Below, in pieces: positions 22,268-33,392 of a stretch of DNA of 64,000 nt. The notes beneath the pieces were generated by a model, which did not search any database, was not told the origin of the DNA, and saw nothing but the letters and a program-made list of their open reading frames with translations. Source of the stretch: Pyrenopolyporus hunteri (lineage: Eukaryota > Ascomycota > Sordariomycetes > Xylariales > Hypoxylaceae). The position numbers were made by a program, and so were the translations under genes. Where the stretch lies: positions 1 through 64,000 of the forward strand of contig CADCXC010000019.1 in the NCBI GenBank assembly GCA_902806595.1, read 5' to 3'. How positions within the stretch are numbered: the first letter of the stretch is position 1; each line of letters opens with the position of its first letter.

Positions 22268-23334
22268 TATTGCGGTATCGTGCCGAAGTACGGATTAAAT
22301 GGGGTAGATCTATGGGAGGTCGCGCGCTACTGGAAGATAAGAGGTAGGAGCTTAGTTAGCGTATTGGCGTATATAGGTATATATCGACACCGAGGCCATA
22401 TTTTCGTCGGTAGAACTCACGTGAAAGGGGTAGTTGCAAGTCTGCCACCAAATCGGTTTGAAAGATTGTAAATGAAGTTTTGGCGACCCCAGGTCCTGGG
22501 AAGTTATTTTGGGCACGGGTCCGATAACTAGGTAGCCGCCCACACAAACCTGCTTGTTGATGCAAAAAAGACAAGTTGCAGGCTCTGTAGGTAGAATGCA
22601 AGTACCTACAAAGGCGAAGGCTTAATAGATGTAAAGTAGGCACGGTACATGTCAGCGATTTAAGGTTGGGGTACCAGGTATACACCTAGGTAGGCATACA
22701 CTGACGTCGGGTTACGTCGCAGCTAATGTTTCAAAGCACATACAGACTCCACGCTAGACCTGATATGGCCGTAGCTTAGTATTTTCCCACGTACTTAGGT
22801 ACCTGGCTGTCCCATAGACTACCACCTATGAGGTACATAGGTACCTATGTAGCTGCCTTCAAGAGACCGGGCACAAATCAAATCAATGAGAACAAAACCG
22901 TTGAAGTTAAAGTGTACCTACCTACCTGGGTATATAGGTATGGAGTCCTTTCTATTTACCTACCTTACCTATGTAGGTACCTACTTTGTTTCTATGCTCC
23001 CGCTTGGCCGTCAGAAAGCGCATATATATAGGTGAATTGTCCGTCCTGGTCTTAGGTACCTATGTACCTAGGTAAGTGCCTAGCTTGCATTGTTACAACC
23101 CCGAAAGACATATATTGTGTTCCATCCCTTTTCATCTCTACCTACCTACCTACGTACTTACCTACCTACCTACCTAGGTATTCTCTGGTGGCTCGTTAGA
23201 ATTAGCGAATATTTTAATAAATACCTAAATAACTACCTACATACCTACCTATGTAACATGTTATTTCTTTTCTGCTTTTCACTCTTGCTCAGCTCTAGGC
23301 AAACCCCCCCAAAGTAATTCCACGAAACGAAAAC
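22268..23334. repeat. Intergenic with dense CCTA/TAGG tetramer palindromes
   Basis: About 1.1 kb with many runs of CCTA and GGTA tetramers, often meeting head to head as CCTAGGTA or GTACCTAGG (about 22675, 22800-22850, 22915-22990, 23050-23075, 23140-23180, 23225-23250). Upstream region shared by sec18 and the 227-aa gene. No gene. Confidence 0.7.
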
Positions 23335-24018
23335 ATGGTAGAACCAACACAAGCTAGCATAAAGCCGCCAACCACATTCAAAATACGCGCCCCTTCCAAG
23401 TACCTCGCCCACCCTTCTAAGCCATCGGCCATAGCGGGCGACCCGTTCATTCCACCGCCGCTAGAATGGCTCTGGAGGACATGGACTGTGACGCACTCGA
23501 CGCTCTCCATGTGGCGCTCGGCTCGAAACGTGCGCATTACATATAAGCCCTACAAGCCCGAGTCTCGGCCTGTTGCAAACGATAACCTAGTCGAGTATGA
23601 AAAGAAGAATGGCAAGGGCGGCGTGAAGCGTGTCGAGGGCATCGAACGACCCGACGCCGTTATCCCCGGTGCTTGGACGTGGAGGGGTAAGGGGCTGCTG
23701 GCCATCGCGAGCAGTCACTGGGAGATCTTGGGTTGGGGCGAACGGCATTTAACAGATGACGCCGGCGATACGCGAGAGGGAGTCGAGCGCTGGGCCGTCA
23801 CGTGGTTTGCGCCTACCTTGTTCACGCAGGAGGGTGTGGATATCTACAGTGATCGCAAAGAGGGTTTGAGTAAGGAGGCGGTAGAGGGAATCGTCGAAGC
23901 GCTGAAAGGATTGGAAGACGCCCCGAAACTGGTCGAGCTAGTCGATAGACACATGCGAGAGGTCGACATCAACTTACCGTGGAAAGAAGGGGTAAATCGG
24001 CATTTGGTCACGAGATGA
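23335..24018 (+). CDS. Conserved fungal protein of unknown function
   Basis: Single exon, 227 aa, no signal peptide or membrane segment. The core PPLEWLWRTWTVTHSTLSMW, then VRITYKP and WTWRGKGLLAIASSHWEILGWG, alternates strand-like segments with conserved tryptophans and looks like a calycin/lipocalin-type barrel (speculative). The C-terminal third is helical with Glu/Lys repeats. I believe close relatives exist in many ascomycetes, but no function is known to me. Tail to tail with the LENG1-like gene. Confidence 0.75.
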   Translation: MVEPTQASIKPPTTFKIRAPSKYLAHPSKPSAIAGDPFIPPPLEWLWRTWTVTHSTLSMWRSARNVRITYKPYKPESRPVANDNLVEYEKKNGKGGVKRVEGIERPDAVIPGAWTWRGKGLLAIASSHWEILGWGERHLTDDAGDTREGVERWAVTWFAPTLFTQEGVDIYSDRKEGLSKEAVEGIVEALKGLEDAPKLVELVDRHMREVDINLPWKEGVNRHLVTR

Positions 24019-24204
24019 GATCGCGGGCGGGAATTAATAATGATACCCATAGAGTATAATAGGGATGCCAAGGGAACGGGGATGAATGCGTTGCTCCCCC
24101 TTTGCGAACGTGAACATGTGAATGATATTGCAGTCTCTTACGAGGCAAGAAGGGGTATCTAATACCTGAATGACCAACGCCAAAACCCTCGGAATGATGC
24201 AATG

Positions 24205-25402
24205 CTAGTAGTTGTCGGCTCTCCCTGACCGTCGTCGATCATGCTTCGACAGTCCCACATCCCGCCCATGACGATCTGGCGGAGAACCCCGATGATGATC
24301 ACCCTGCCGATACTCACTCTGATCAGGGAGTCGTTGTTGGAGCCGATCACTTTCTCCCCGGGGGTGCCGGTACCGGTGACGGCGACGGCGATGATTATCG
24401 TCATCTTTAGAGCGCGCCGGGGTTTGGGTTGAGGCCGTACTATCTAAACTGAAACTCTCAAGGTCGTCGTGATCCTCCTTCCCTTCGCGTCTTCGCATTC
24501 TCTCCCGTCTCCTCTCGTCCTTGCGCAGCTGCTTCAATTCCCGCTCCCTCTCCTCGTTTAACTGCCGTCTCTCCTTCTCAACCATCCTAACCTTGGCCGC
24601 CCCTCTCTTCATCACCGCTAGGGGGTCGTTAGCCACGACACGCGCAGCCTCTCTCTCCTTTCTCCGCGGATCTTCGTTTCCCCACACGTCTTTGCCTGGG
24701 GCCTGCAAGCCCCCATCCGCGAGGTCATTTATATCGCCGCCCTTCGCATACCACGGCCCAGCCAATCCCGTTTTGCCGGCCGCGTTTGAGAAGCGCATGG
24801 TATACTGGTCTTCATATTCCCGCTTCTTCTTGGCGGCTTCCTGTTCGGCCTCTTCGTTCTTCTCCATGGGGACGCGCGACCGCTCTTCGGGGAAGAGGTC
24901 GATATGACCCGCGTGGTCTACCAACGGAGCATTACTCGAGCTCCTCACGGGCGCATCGCTCGTCGCCCGTAAATCTCCCGCCCTCTCGCGGGCAAGGCGC
25001 AACTCGAAGTCCGTATCATCCTCACCGGCGCGCTTTCGCTTCCTACGCTCTCCCCCCCGATTAGCAGCTGGCGGATCCTCGTAGCGATCTCGTTTCCTGG
25101 TAGAGACGGTGTTGGTATCGTCGCCCCTCGACGGAGGAGTCGGTGGAGGCGGTAAAGGTGGAGGAACCTCGCCACGCAGGATGGCGAGACGGCGCTCCGC
25201 ATCGACTTCTTGCTGGCGTTGCTCTTCGGCCTCTTCGCGTGCCTTAGCATCGGCTTCGTCGCGCTTCACGCGTTCGATGTTCTTAGGATTGTACACGTTC
25301 CATGATTTCTTGCCTAGAAGATGTCTGCGAGCCTGCTTGTTAATAAGACGATCAAATCTCGTTGATATAGCCGTAGTAAGGCGGGAGTGCTTACAAAGGC
25401 AT
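24205..25402 (-). CDS. LENG1-like protein with CIR N-terminal domain
   Basis: Two exons: an 8-nt first exon (25402-25395, ATG CCT TT) and 25324-24205, 375 aa in all. Intron GTAAGC...GCAG, 70 nt, branch CTTATTAAC. Splicing gives MPLHLLGKKSWNVYNP, the start of the CIR N-terminal domain of LENG1-like proteins; a naive start would drop it. The rest is charged: Arg/Glu coiled coil (about 22-50), polyproline (VPPPLPPPPTPP), basic KRKR stretches that suit nuclear import, PWYAKGG, and a long Arg/Glu/Lys helix toward the end. CIR-domain proteins are nuclear and linked to splicing or transcription; the exact role here is unknown. The C-terminal His/Arg-rich tail may hide a further intron. Confidence 0.85.
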
Positions 25403-26061
25403 TCTAGAGATAGAGCAGGAAACGATGAGCCTGCAAGGGACCTAGGTAGGCATATAATTTAATGAGATGAAGCTGAGTTAAAACGAAAGCTTATGAGAAG
25501 ACCTCAGATCGTTTTATTCCTACCCACCTACCTGGTACCTAGGTACATGTAGGTAGCTACATGTAGGTACCTAGATACTTAATTAAGTAGGTACCTAAGT
25601 ATTATGTAAGTTAGCGTTTGGACCGGGACACCCAAGTACCTAGGTACCTAGGTAGTGTCCGGAGACAACCGACCTAGGTAGGTACCTACCTACTATTAGT
25701 GACTGGCAATTGCCCGGGAGGCTCACTCCCAATCAACGTCCCTTCTCGCCATTGTTAATCCAGCCCACATGTATAGAAGTTCTTACGATACCCGTTTCTT
25801 CAAGACGCCACTTCATAGGTACTTTATTAATCCTAGTAGTCCAAATTTCGAATCTTGGCGTGTATAGAAGAAGTTACGCACTTCACGTTGGTTCATACCT
25901 AGGTACCTAGGTACGTATTCTCCACGCGTTTCGCCAAAATCATCCACTCCCCCGCATATCCACAGGAATATCGAAGGGTTCAATTCCCTCCCTCATCCCC
26001 GTTTCCATCACGACTAGGCCAAGCTCATAGAAAAAGTGCCTACCTAGCCAGCTAGCCTACC
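25403..26061. repeat. Divergent promoter with CCTAGG palindrome cluster
   Basis: 660 bp between divergent genes. 25441-25700 is packed with GGTACCTAGGTA-type perfect palindromes and GGTA runs, with another at 25897-25914. No gene. Confidence 0.7.
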
Positions 26062-26712
26062 ATGGAGGAGAATGAGGATATAACCGCGGCTATGGCACAA
26101 GCGATGGGGTTTTCGACCTTCGGCGCTCAGACTAATCCCAACAAACGGCGCAAATTCAACGCCCACGCAGACGCTGTTGTCGCGCCGCCCTCTACTTCTG
26201 GCATTCCCCTCCATCATAACAATTTCAACAGAGAGGTTGCATCAGGCTCAAACGCGACGCCCTTGGGTGCGCGGATCCGGAATGAAAACGAGATCGATCT
26301 TGAAGAGGATGGAGGTGAGGGCAACCTTGCAAGTAGCGAAGTACGACATCGTCCCACGGAGGAGGACGAGCGCCCGAAACCTCAATATCCAGGCGCGTCG
26401 CGTCCGCCTAGGGCTGCTTCGGCCAATTCGTCGGACGGCACCACGTCCAAAGCCCACGCCACAGCCAGGGAGTATTCCGGACGGGGCCTAGGAGCACCAT
26501 CATCGGTAGCGAGTATGAGCAGGGGTTCTACCAGCAGAGGCGGCCGTGGCGGTTTCAGAACCGATCGAAGAAACGAGCACGGGAGGGGCCAGGAATGGTG
26601 GGAGGATTATTATGATCCGAGTTCAAACGTCAATCCCTGGGAGAAACTCGAATTGGCCAACGGTATCGGGCCAAGAGGTAGTTGGATGTCCTGGGAGGAA
26701 GCGAAACGTTGA
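26062..26712 (+). CDS. Conserved fungal disordered protein
   Basis: Single exon, 216 aa; ATG in a good context (ACCATGG). A short N-terminal motif AMGFSTFG and basic NKRRKFN are followed by Ser/Gly/Arg-rich disorder (SRGSTSRGGRGGFR), and a conserved C-terminal end WWEDYYDPSSNVNPWEKLE then SWMSWEEAKR. The GFSSFG-type start and WEDYYDPS end are features I recall from a conserved ascomycete family without a name. The basic and RGG-like composition suits a nuclear or RNA-associated role (inference). Confidence 0.75.
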   Translation: MEENEDITAAMAQAMGFSTFGAQTNPNKRRKFNAHADAVVAPPSTSGIPLHHNNFNREVASGSNATPLGARIRNENEIDLEEDGGEGNLASSEVRHRPTEEDERPKPQYPGASRPPRAASANSSDGTTSKAHATAREYSGRGLGAPSSVASMSRGSTSRGGRGGFRTDRRNEHGRGQEWWEDYYDPSSNVNPWEKLELANGIGPRGSWMSWEEAKR

Positions 26713-28244
26713 CTCCGGTCTTGTCGTTCCCGGTCGACTTAGTCGCCTTAGGCTACGTTGGCCTACGCGGATACTAATCTGGACGGGCCATCTTGTCTAT
26801 TCGGTCCAAGGACGGAGAAGGAATAGCTGTATCATACCCACCATCCTCTTCTTCTACCATATACGCCTAAGACTCGAACACCATCACTTCCGCTCGTTAC
26901 GCTCTCGGCGTCCGGCAGTCATTGGACACCGCCTATGTCACGTGACATCCTTCAGCATCATGAGGAGATACATGCCTCTCTATCTTCACGGTCGATTCAT
27001 TCTGATGGGCAGACTAGAGGGCCGTCGTGCCCGCCAGCCTTCATTGGTCCGAAAGGGTTGTGGACAACCTAGGTCCACCACGTCTAAGACACGTACATAC
27101 GCGATATCGGGTCAAGTCACCGAACGAGGAGTTGTTGTATTACTAGAGGCTAGAAGAAGTACAATGCCAACCCAATAAGACGCCTAAAGAGAACCCTTTG
27201 CCCTAAATAGGACAGCCGCCGCCTATGCCGCCGCCGACTTATTACAAAAGGGGCAATATTCATATCCCGAAAAGGCCAAGTGTCGCCCGTATACTAGGAA
27301 AAGGGAGGAACTGCGTGATCTACCTAGGAGTACCCCCTCGTTCTCGCGCCCCCCGAGCGTGTCCCTAAGAATCTCGATCTGCTACTCGCAACTTTCTAGG
27401 CCCCCTTGCTCCCGGCCAACCCAGTTTGCAGCTGCTCGGCCGGTCAGATGCGCGTAATCCCGTTCGCTCACGCGCGTCCATACCCTGCTAGAGTCAAAGA
27501 TGGTGTACTTTTAGCCCGTGACGCCCCCAAGTCCATATTATACCGTCCAATCATAACTCATAAGATCGTGAAACAGCCCTGCCTAGCGAACTAGGCGGCC
27601 CGCTCATCGTGCGTCGGTGGGTGCGTTGCATGGGAAGCAGATATGCAGGAACAGAAACGCACCGCGTTCTTCACCCACACACACCACAAGCTACGTACCG
27701 CGCAGTGCCCGGTCGTAAAGCAGCGATGGACGGGCGTCTATTTTGCCGCCCTGCTCGCCCAGGCGTCGAACCAGCATGCGCCTCCTCCGCCATCTTCTTT
27801 TGTCTTTCCCACCCAACTTACATTAAAAAATCAGGGGTATGTGCAGTTTTTTTTGGGAGACCACAAATGAAAATACAACCAAATCCGTCGGAATGGGAGG
27901 GGAGTGTGCATACTGGGGGACCACAGGAGGAAATCCGACGAATCTCGCACGAATCTCGCATTTGCAAACCCCAGATCTCGCGTGGTAGCAGCAGCCCCAT
28001 CCCACCCATGCCAGGAAAAGCTTCCGAACGAGACGATCGGCCGCTAAAAAGCTAAAATAAACGACATGTGCAGAAAACCGTGGGTAAGGTGTGGAATATT
28101 TTTGTCTACCGTTTTTAATGCTCGCCTCTTCCTCGTGGCAGCCGAGTCGGAATGACGTGCATTTGTGCGCCTTATTCCCCGCGATGCGGCTCAAACCTGC
28201 TCATGCGGTTCTACGCAAGGAGCCGCAAATAGGGCGATTGCTTC
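26713..28244. other. Intergenic, no gene seen
   Basis: About 1.5 kb between converging 3' ends. A 210-aa frame at 26546-27178 overlaps the previous gene out of frame and is low-complexity; not supported. Confidence 0.5.
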
Positions 28245-29192
28245 TTAATAGTCGGGCGAAGGAAACCTTTCGCGCGCCTTTTGGTACTCCTTGGCGTGCT
28301 TCTTCTCGGCCTTCTTTTTCAGCGCTCTGCATAGTACAATTTCGTTAGCCAAATTCGGTGCTTTTTTTTTTTCTTTTTTTTTTTCAATTGATTGATGGTG
28401 GGTTGAGCAGTTTTCCCGGCAGTCGTCTCATCCTCTCTCCCCTTCCCAGTTTGCGGGCCAATTTTTCCTTTTCGAAGAGGGGAGAAAGATTACTAGGGAA
28501 AAAGATCTCGAAACTCTTTACAGCGGATAAGGAATTCATGCCACTTACGTTACTTTTTTGGACGTCCATTCGAGATCTGCATGAACTTCTCGTGCATCGT
28601 TTAGGCCTTGCTGGAAACGAGCGCGGGACTTGGCCAGGCGTGCTTGCGCCGCAGCTTGCATTTCTAGCAGCTCGCGATGTTTGTTGTTAAGTTCACCGGA
28701 ACTAGTTCGGAGTGTCGTCAGCTACTTTTCATTGCTAATTGCCAATCCCCTCTCCCTTCCGTTTTCCGCAGTCATTCTCTAGTAGAGAACGAGAGGGCAA
28801 AGATAGCAGTGGCTTTTTGCGGGATCTGGGCTTGGAACTTACGTCTGGGCCTGGCGAGCCAAGCTGCGATCTAGCGGAATGGGATCGAAGGACTCATCGA
28901 ACCGATTCTGCATGTATTCATTGAAGTCGACACCGCTGGCAGAAGCACCACTCTGACTACCCTCGCCGTAGTCACCGCTCGCATAGCTTGTGGCGTAGCT
29001 CGCACCATTGCTACTGTTCCCATAGGAAGGTACGCCAGATGTCACGGAGGCATCACGTTCGCGCTGGTCATCTTCCGACGGCGATACAGAATAGTTGCTG
29101 CCGCTGCCCTGATAGTACTGTTGATACTGGTCTTCCTTGGTAGGGATGGGCACTGCGGCGGCGCCGTAGTATTGTGTGCTGTAAGACGCCAT
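28245..29192 (-). CDS. KxDL-domain protein (KXD1-like, BLOC-1-related)
   Basis: Three exons, 29192-28843, 28701-28549 and 28326-28245, give 194 aa; phases join and the last exon ends in TAA. Introns are 141 nt (GTAAGT...TAG, branch CTGAC) and 222 nt (GTAAGT...GCAG). The N-terminal two thirds are Tyr/Ser/Gln-rich and disordered (QYQQYYQGSGSNYSVSPSE). The C-terminal part is a helical coiled region (HRELLEMQAAAQARLAKS, HADLEWTSKKV, ending FPSPDY) that matches the KxDL domain as I know it from fungal KXD1-like proteins. KXD1 belongs to the BLOC-1 complex acting at endosomes and lysosome-like vacuoles. The family call is moderate. The longer intron holds two T/A runs, one flanking the last acceptor. 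Confidence 0.75.
28361..28385. repeat. T-rich tract in KXD1-like intron
   Basis: Two oligo-T tracts separated by a C, in the second intron of the KXD1-like gene; read on the gene strand they are A-rich, which is unusual close to an acceptor. Confidence 0.6.
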
Positions 29193-31166
29193 AGTGGCTA
29201 CGTAGGTAATGGTTTATTATACCTATAGAATGTCCCGAAGGGAGGCGGTAGTAAATTGAGAATTTATTTGCGAGACAAGGTGTGTGAGAAAGTGTGAGAC
29301 CCCAAGAGTTCTTTGTTTGCGTGGACGTGTGTGTGTGTCAAGTGCGAAGGGGCCCTTGGTAAACAAGACGACACCAGGAGAAAACTTCAGGGCAAGCAAG
29401 TAGTCGAAATCGAGAAGACTTTAGATGTTTAGGATGCTTTGAAAGAAAGAAAGAAGGAAGAAGAAGAAGACGAGCTCAACCCGTCAACAGCACCCCCTTT
29501 TATACTTTTTTCATCTCCCCTTCGGAAGCGTCTTCCCAGCTCGATCCAGCAGCGAGAACGGGCCATCTCTAGTCCCGTAAGTATAGGGGATAGGTCTCGA
29601 TGACTCTATTCGTTGATCGAGAACAGGCCTTCTGAGTAACCCCGCTCGATATAGGATATATTGTTGGCCGAAATGGAGAGGGCGAGAGCTGGGGAGGCAA
29701 GGGCTCTAGGTCCTAGATAGTAAACGGGCAACGGCTAGCCAAGTACACACAAGGTCGACGGCTCACATAAGGTACAACGGACCACTGGCGTGGACGAACT
29801 ATGATACGTGGGGCCTGATACCCGTGCCCCTTTTCCGCCGGCCCCAATCCCTACCGATTTGAGATATATACATACTATGTACCTACCTGGCCGGATGCTG
29901 CTGGCATATCTATATGTATATGCCCTCACCTACCGATGCGAGATACTATTACGAACCCCCGTCGTTCTAGGTGAACGGGCCGCTTATATAAGAGAGGACA
30001 TAACCCGATGGGAGAAAGGAAATAAAGAAATAAAAAGGTACGTATGCATGACGAGGAAGATAATCTGGCCATGTTCATGTTGTGTGTGGGTAGATCTCCA
30101 CCGGGTGTGTGTATATCTCGAACAGGTCAGACGGGGGCGAGAACGTATAGCTCGGGATCGGTATCAGGCTCAGCACACTTTGTGACATCGGCCTTGTCCT
30201 ACGTATAGGGTCTCAAGTAGGTACTTTCGACCTTTTCCTCTCTCCTTTGTAGGATATGCCGAAAAGAGACGATTATCACTTCCGTCCAGGTACCAGACAT
30301 AGTGGGGGTTAGCACCGAATGGTACGGAACAAGGGAGGTTTTCCTCGGATGGGGCAACAAAGCTTTGGAATTTGAACTGGAGGGGGAGTGGAAGTATCGG
30401 ATGCAGGAGGGATCTGTAAGATACCACTTGCTGCAGGCAAGGGGGTAGGAGTGGACTAGCCAGTAGCTCGGGAAGCATAAAAAGGTTCCGCTGAGGACAT
30501 GCAATATAAGTAGAGCGAACGGGCTTACGCAAATGTGGGTGTAGGTAGTATAGATGGTGTGGAGGCGAAGGGAAAGAGAAAGATCGGGGAAGCAGTTGCA
30601 GGATGGAATATGGAGCCAACCGGCTTCCTGCGGATGCTGATGTGGACGGGGACAAAGCAACGAGAGGATGAATAAGGGTATCATGATTGACCTAAGAAAC
30701 GGCTCAATATCCGTCATGGTAGGTCTCAGTCTGACGGAGATGGCGAAGAGCCCCGTGCCCGAAGAGGCCCTCTCCTACGTGCATACTTACATGTAGGTAA
30801 TATTTGCCTTGGTGTGAGCACAGAGCTTAGTAAGTGTGTCGAAAAAAAAAAAGGCTCTCTCAGAATCTAGAGGATGGAATACTCGGTCTTGGAAGGAAAC
30901 CATGATATTATGACTTAACGTACTAAAAAGGCTCTTGGGTGAGAGAGAGAGAAAGGGGGAGAGAGAAAGAGAGTACCTATATACGTTGTCCTTCGGGATT
31001 GGGTGTAGGTAGGCACGTATAAGTAGGTGTTTGCGCCGTTACGTCCTCCGGCGGAGGGGGGCGTGCGCATAGACGGGTAACCGTTTGAGAGAGGGGGCCA
31101 ACCTCGTTGGCGATACTATCAGTATACTTCCAGATAGTAGCGTATACCTAGGGAAGTAGTGAGGTT

Positions 31167-31194
31167 GGTAGGTAGGTAGGTAGGTAGGTAGGTA
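31167..31194. repeat. (GGTA)7 microsatellite
   Basis: Seven GGTA tetramers in tandem. Same unit as the dispersed palindromic tetramers in the window. Confidence 0.85.
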
Positions 31195-33343
31195 TGCGAG
31201 TGAATACATATGTAGACCGCCCTCTCTTCGGGTCCTTGACCCCTTCGCCCAGTCGGGTGGCCCTCTTCCCTAAGCCTATTCGGAGCGACGGACTACGCTC
31301 GCGCGAGCAAGCGCGCTGACGCTAACACGCGTAGTACTTGGTTACTAAAGAAAAGTAGACCGCAAAAGCGGCGATGGATTCTGTAAAGAAGCTCATATGC
31401 GATGCGAAGAGGCGGGCTTGCTGGGGACTGGCTAGGTAGATAGGCAAGCAGGGATTGTGGTGGTAGTAAAAAGTGGTGATGGTGGCGGTGGTAGTGATGA
31501 TGGTAGCGGTAGGAAGAGGATTGCATCCGCATCCTGGGAAGCCGTTGCAGTTTTAGGCTGACGGTTCGTTGGTCAAGGCGGCATTTATTACTATTAGTTT
31601 TTATTTTACTCTATTTAATTCTGCAGGTCTGGAAGTGGGAAGTGGCGTGTATTGGGAGAGGGAAAAGTAGGTTGTGGTGCTGTCAGAACGCAGACGTTGG
31701 AATAATGTCGACGTTGCTCGCTACTGGCCAGTCAGGCAGAAGTGCAGTAGGATCGGGCATTTTGTGTCATGATGTGTTGTCAAGCCTAGGGCCAGCCGAA
31801 TGAACAAGAGCGTTACGTTGAAAAAAATCAACCTAATTAGCATTATATTTATTTGGGAAGTTTTTATTCACTGCCTCACTTATCTGTTTTAGTCCATGTC
31901 TCTTCCTCTATTCCTTCTATTCGTTTGCTTGGTCTTGTTCTTTGAGGCGCTTGTCTCTGAGAATATACGTCTCTTTTTCGAAAACCAGGGGCAGACATGC
32001 AAGAAATACTTTCTGAAGCGACCCTATCTTTCTGTATTGGGAACGTCCCGCGTGGATTTGCATGTCTCTTCGATCCCTTTAAGAAGGGAAAGGCTAGGAA
32101 ATTCGGAATGGAATTTTTTCATTGGACAGAATTGCCAGAATTACCGGAATTCTGTCATTGGGGGATAGCCTAGAAGGGTAAGAAGGATAAGAAGGGCAAG
32201 AAGGGTAAGGGGAATAGCGATGACCATGGGAAGAATTACGTTACCCGAGCCTATTATTTGGTTGCAAAAAGGGGACACCTCCGCTTAGCCTCGCCTCGCC
32301 CCTCCGCTACCATACCGGGGGTAATTATGGTATGACATTACCATCATCACAGACGCAGGCATGTATGGCGTATATGTATATATATGCGGGAAGAGAAACA
32401 GAGGGGGAGAAAAAGGAAAAATCGGAAAAGTAAAAAATAAATAAATAAAATAAAATGAATAAAAAATAAAAACCAAAGAAAATAAGAAAAGAAAGGAAAA
32501 GAAAAAAGAAAAAAATGAGCTTACCGTCCCCACCATCCCTAGTTATCAAGAATACCTAGTCTTGGCATACATAACGTAGACATCCGCAACAAGGTGCATA
32601 TCGATAAGTTAAAGTAGGTACCCTGTATGTGCGTGGGCACGTACGTTAAAAGTCCATCGCGCCCTTAGAATCACCACATATGTTAGTCCTTACCTAAGTA
32701 CTACGTATCCGGTAGGTACCTAGCAGACGAGAGCACGGGAATGAATGAATGCGGGAAAGCAAGCACATGCAACGCGCTCCAAGGCGTATTTCCTCCCTCG
32801 AACAGAGCACGCTACGAATAATGTAGGGGGTGGAAAAAATCAGATAGCCAAGTTCCGGTATAAGAAATTATAGATGGGGCCCGAGTACATACCATGCACA
32901 ATAAGGCATGATGCGCTGGCACAGGTGTCTCGATGTGTGAGAAAACCGCCATTCGCCCCTTCGGGTTAAGCTCCGTTGATCGATGTCGTCTTACTGAATA
33001 GAATAAGCCAGATAGTCCCGGCTGCAGAAGTTATCCTCGGGGGTGTTTGAAACGGACAAGCGTCCAGGACGTATGCAATGGGTGCTTAGGGCAAGGAAAC
33101 GGCACTTATACTTAAAGAGATCGGCCGTTGTACGGCATGTCATGAACTGGAGACTTCAACTTCAATAATAAGATATATTATATCCCGTTAAAACGAGGCT
33201 CCGGTCGGTGAAAGGTATGGATATTAAGAAGACCCATACCCACACCTGAAGACCACCGGCCCAGCCTGGTTTAAGTAAAGTCGGACGGCACACCTGCGTC
33301 TTAGCATACCTCGACGCTCGTAACCCGGCATTCCGGGTCTCGG

Positions 33344-33392
33344 TTCTTTTCTTTTCTTTTTTTTTTAAAAAAAAAAAGAGAGAGAGAGAGAA
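33344..33392. repeat. Polypyrimidine-polypurine switch
   Basis: A TTCTTTTC-type T/C tract changes abruptly to A-run then (AG)n. Near mirror and inverted symmetry makes it able to form a hairpin. Confidence 0.75.

Noticed and set aside
26546..27178. 210-aa plus frame overlapping the 216-aa protein
   Set aside because: Different frame, unusual composition and runs past the real gene end.
27755..27790. B-box-like GGTTCGACGCC on the minus strand
   Set aside because: No A-box and no cloverleaf; chance match.
30170..30717. Overlapping minus-strand frames of 161 and 172 aa
   Set aside because: Low-complexity His/Pro/Ser content, no ATG context, no splice support.
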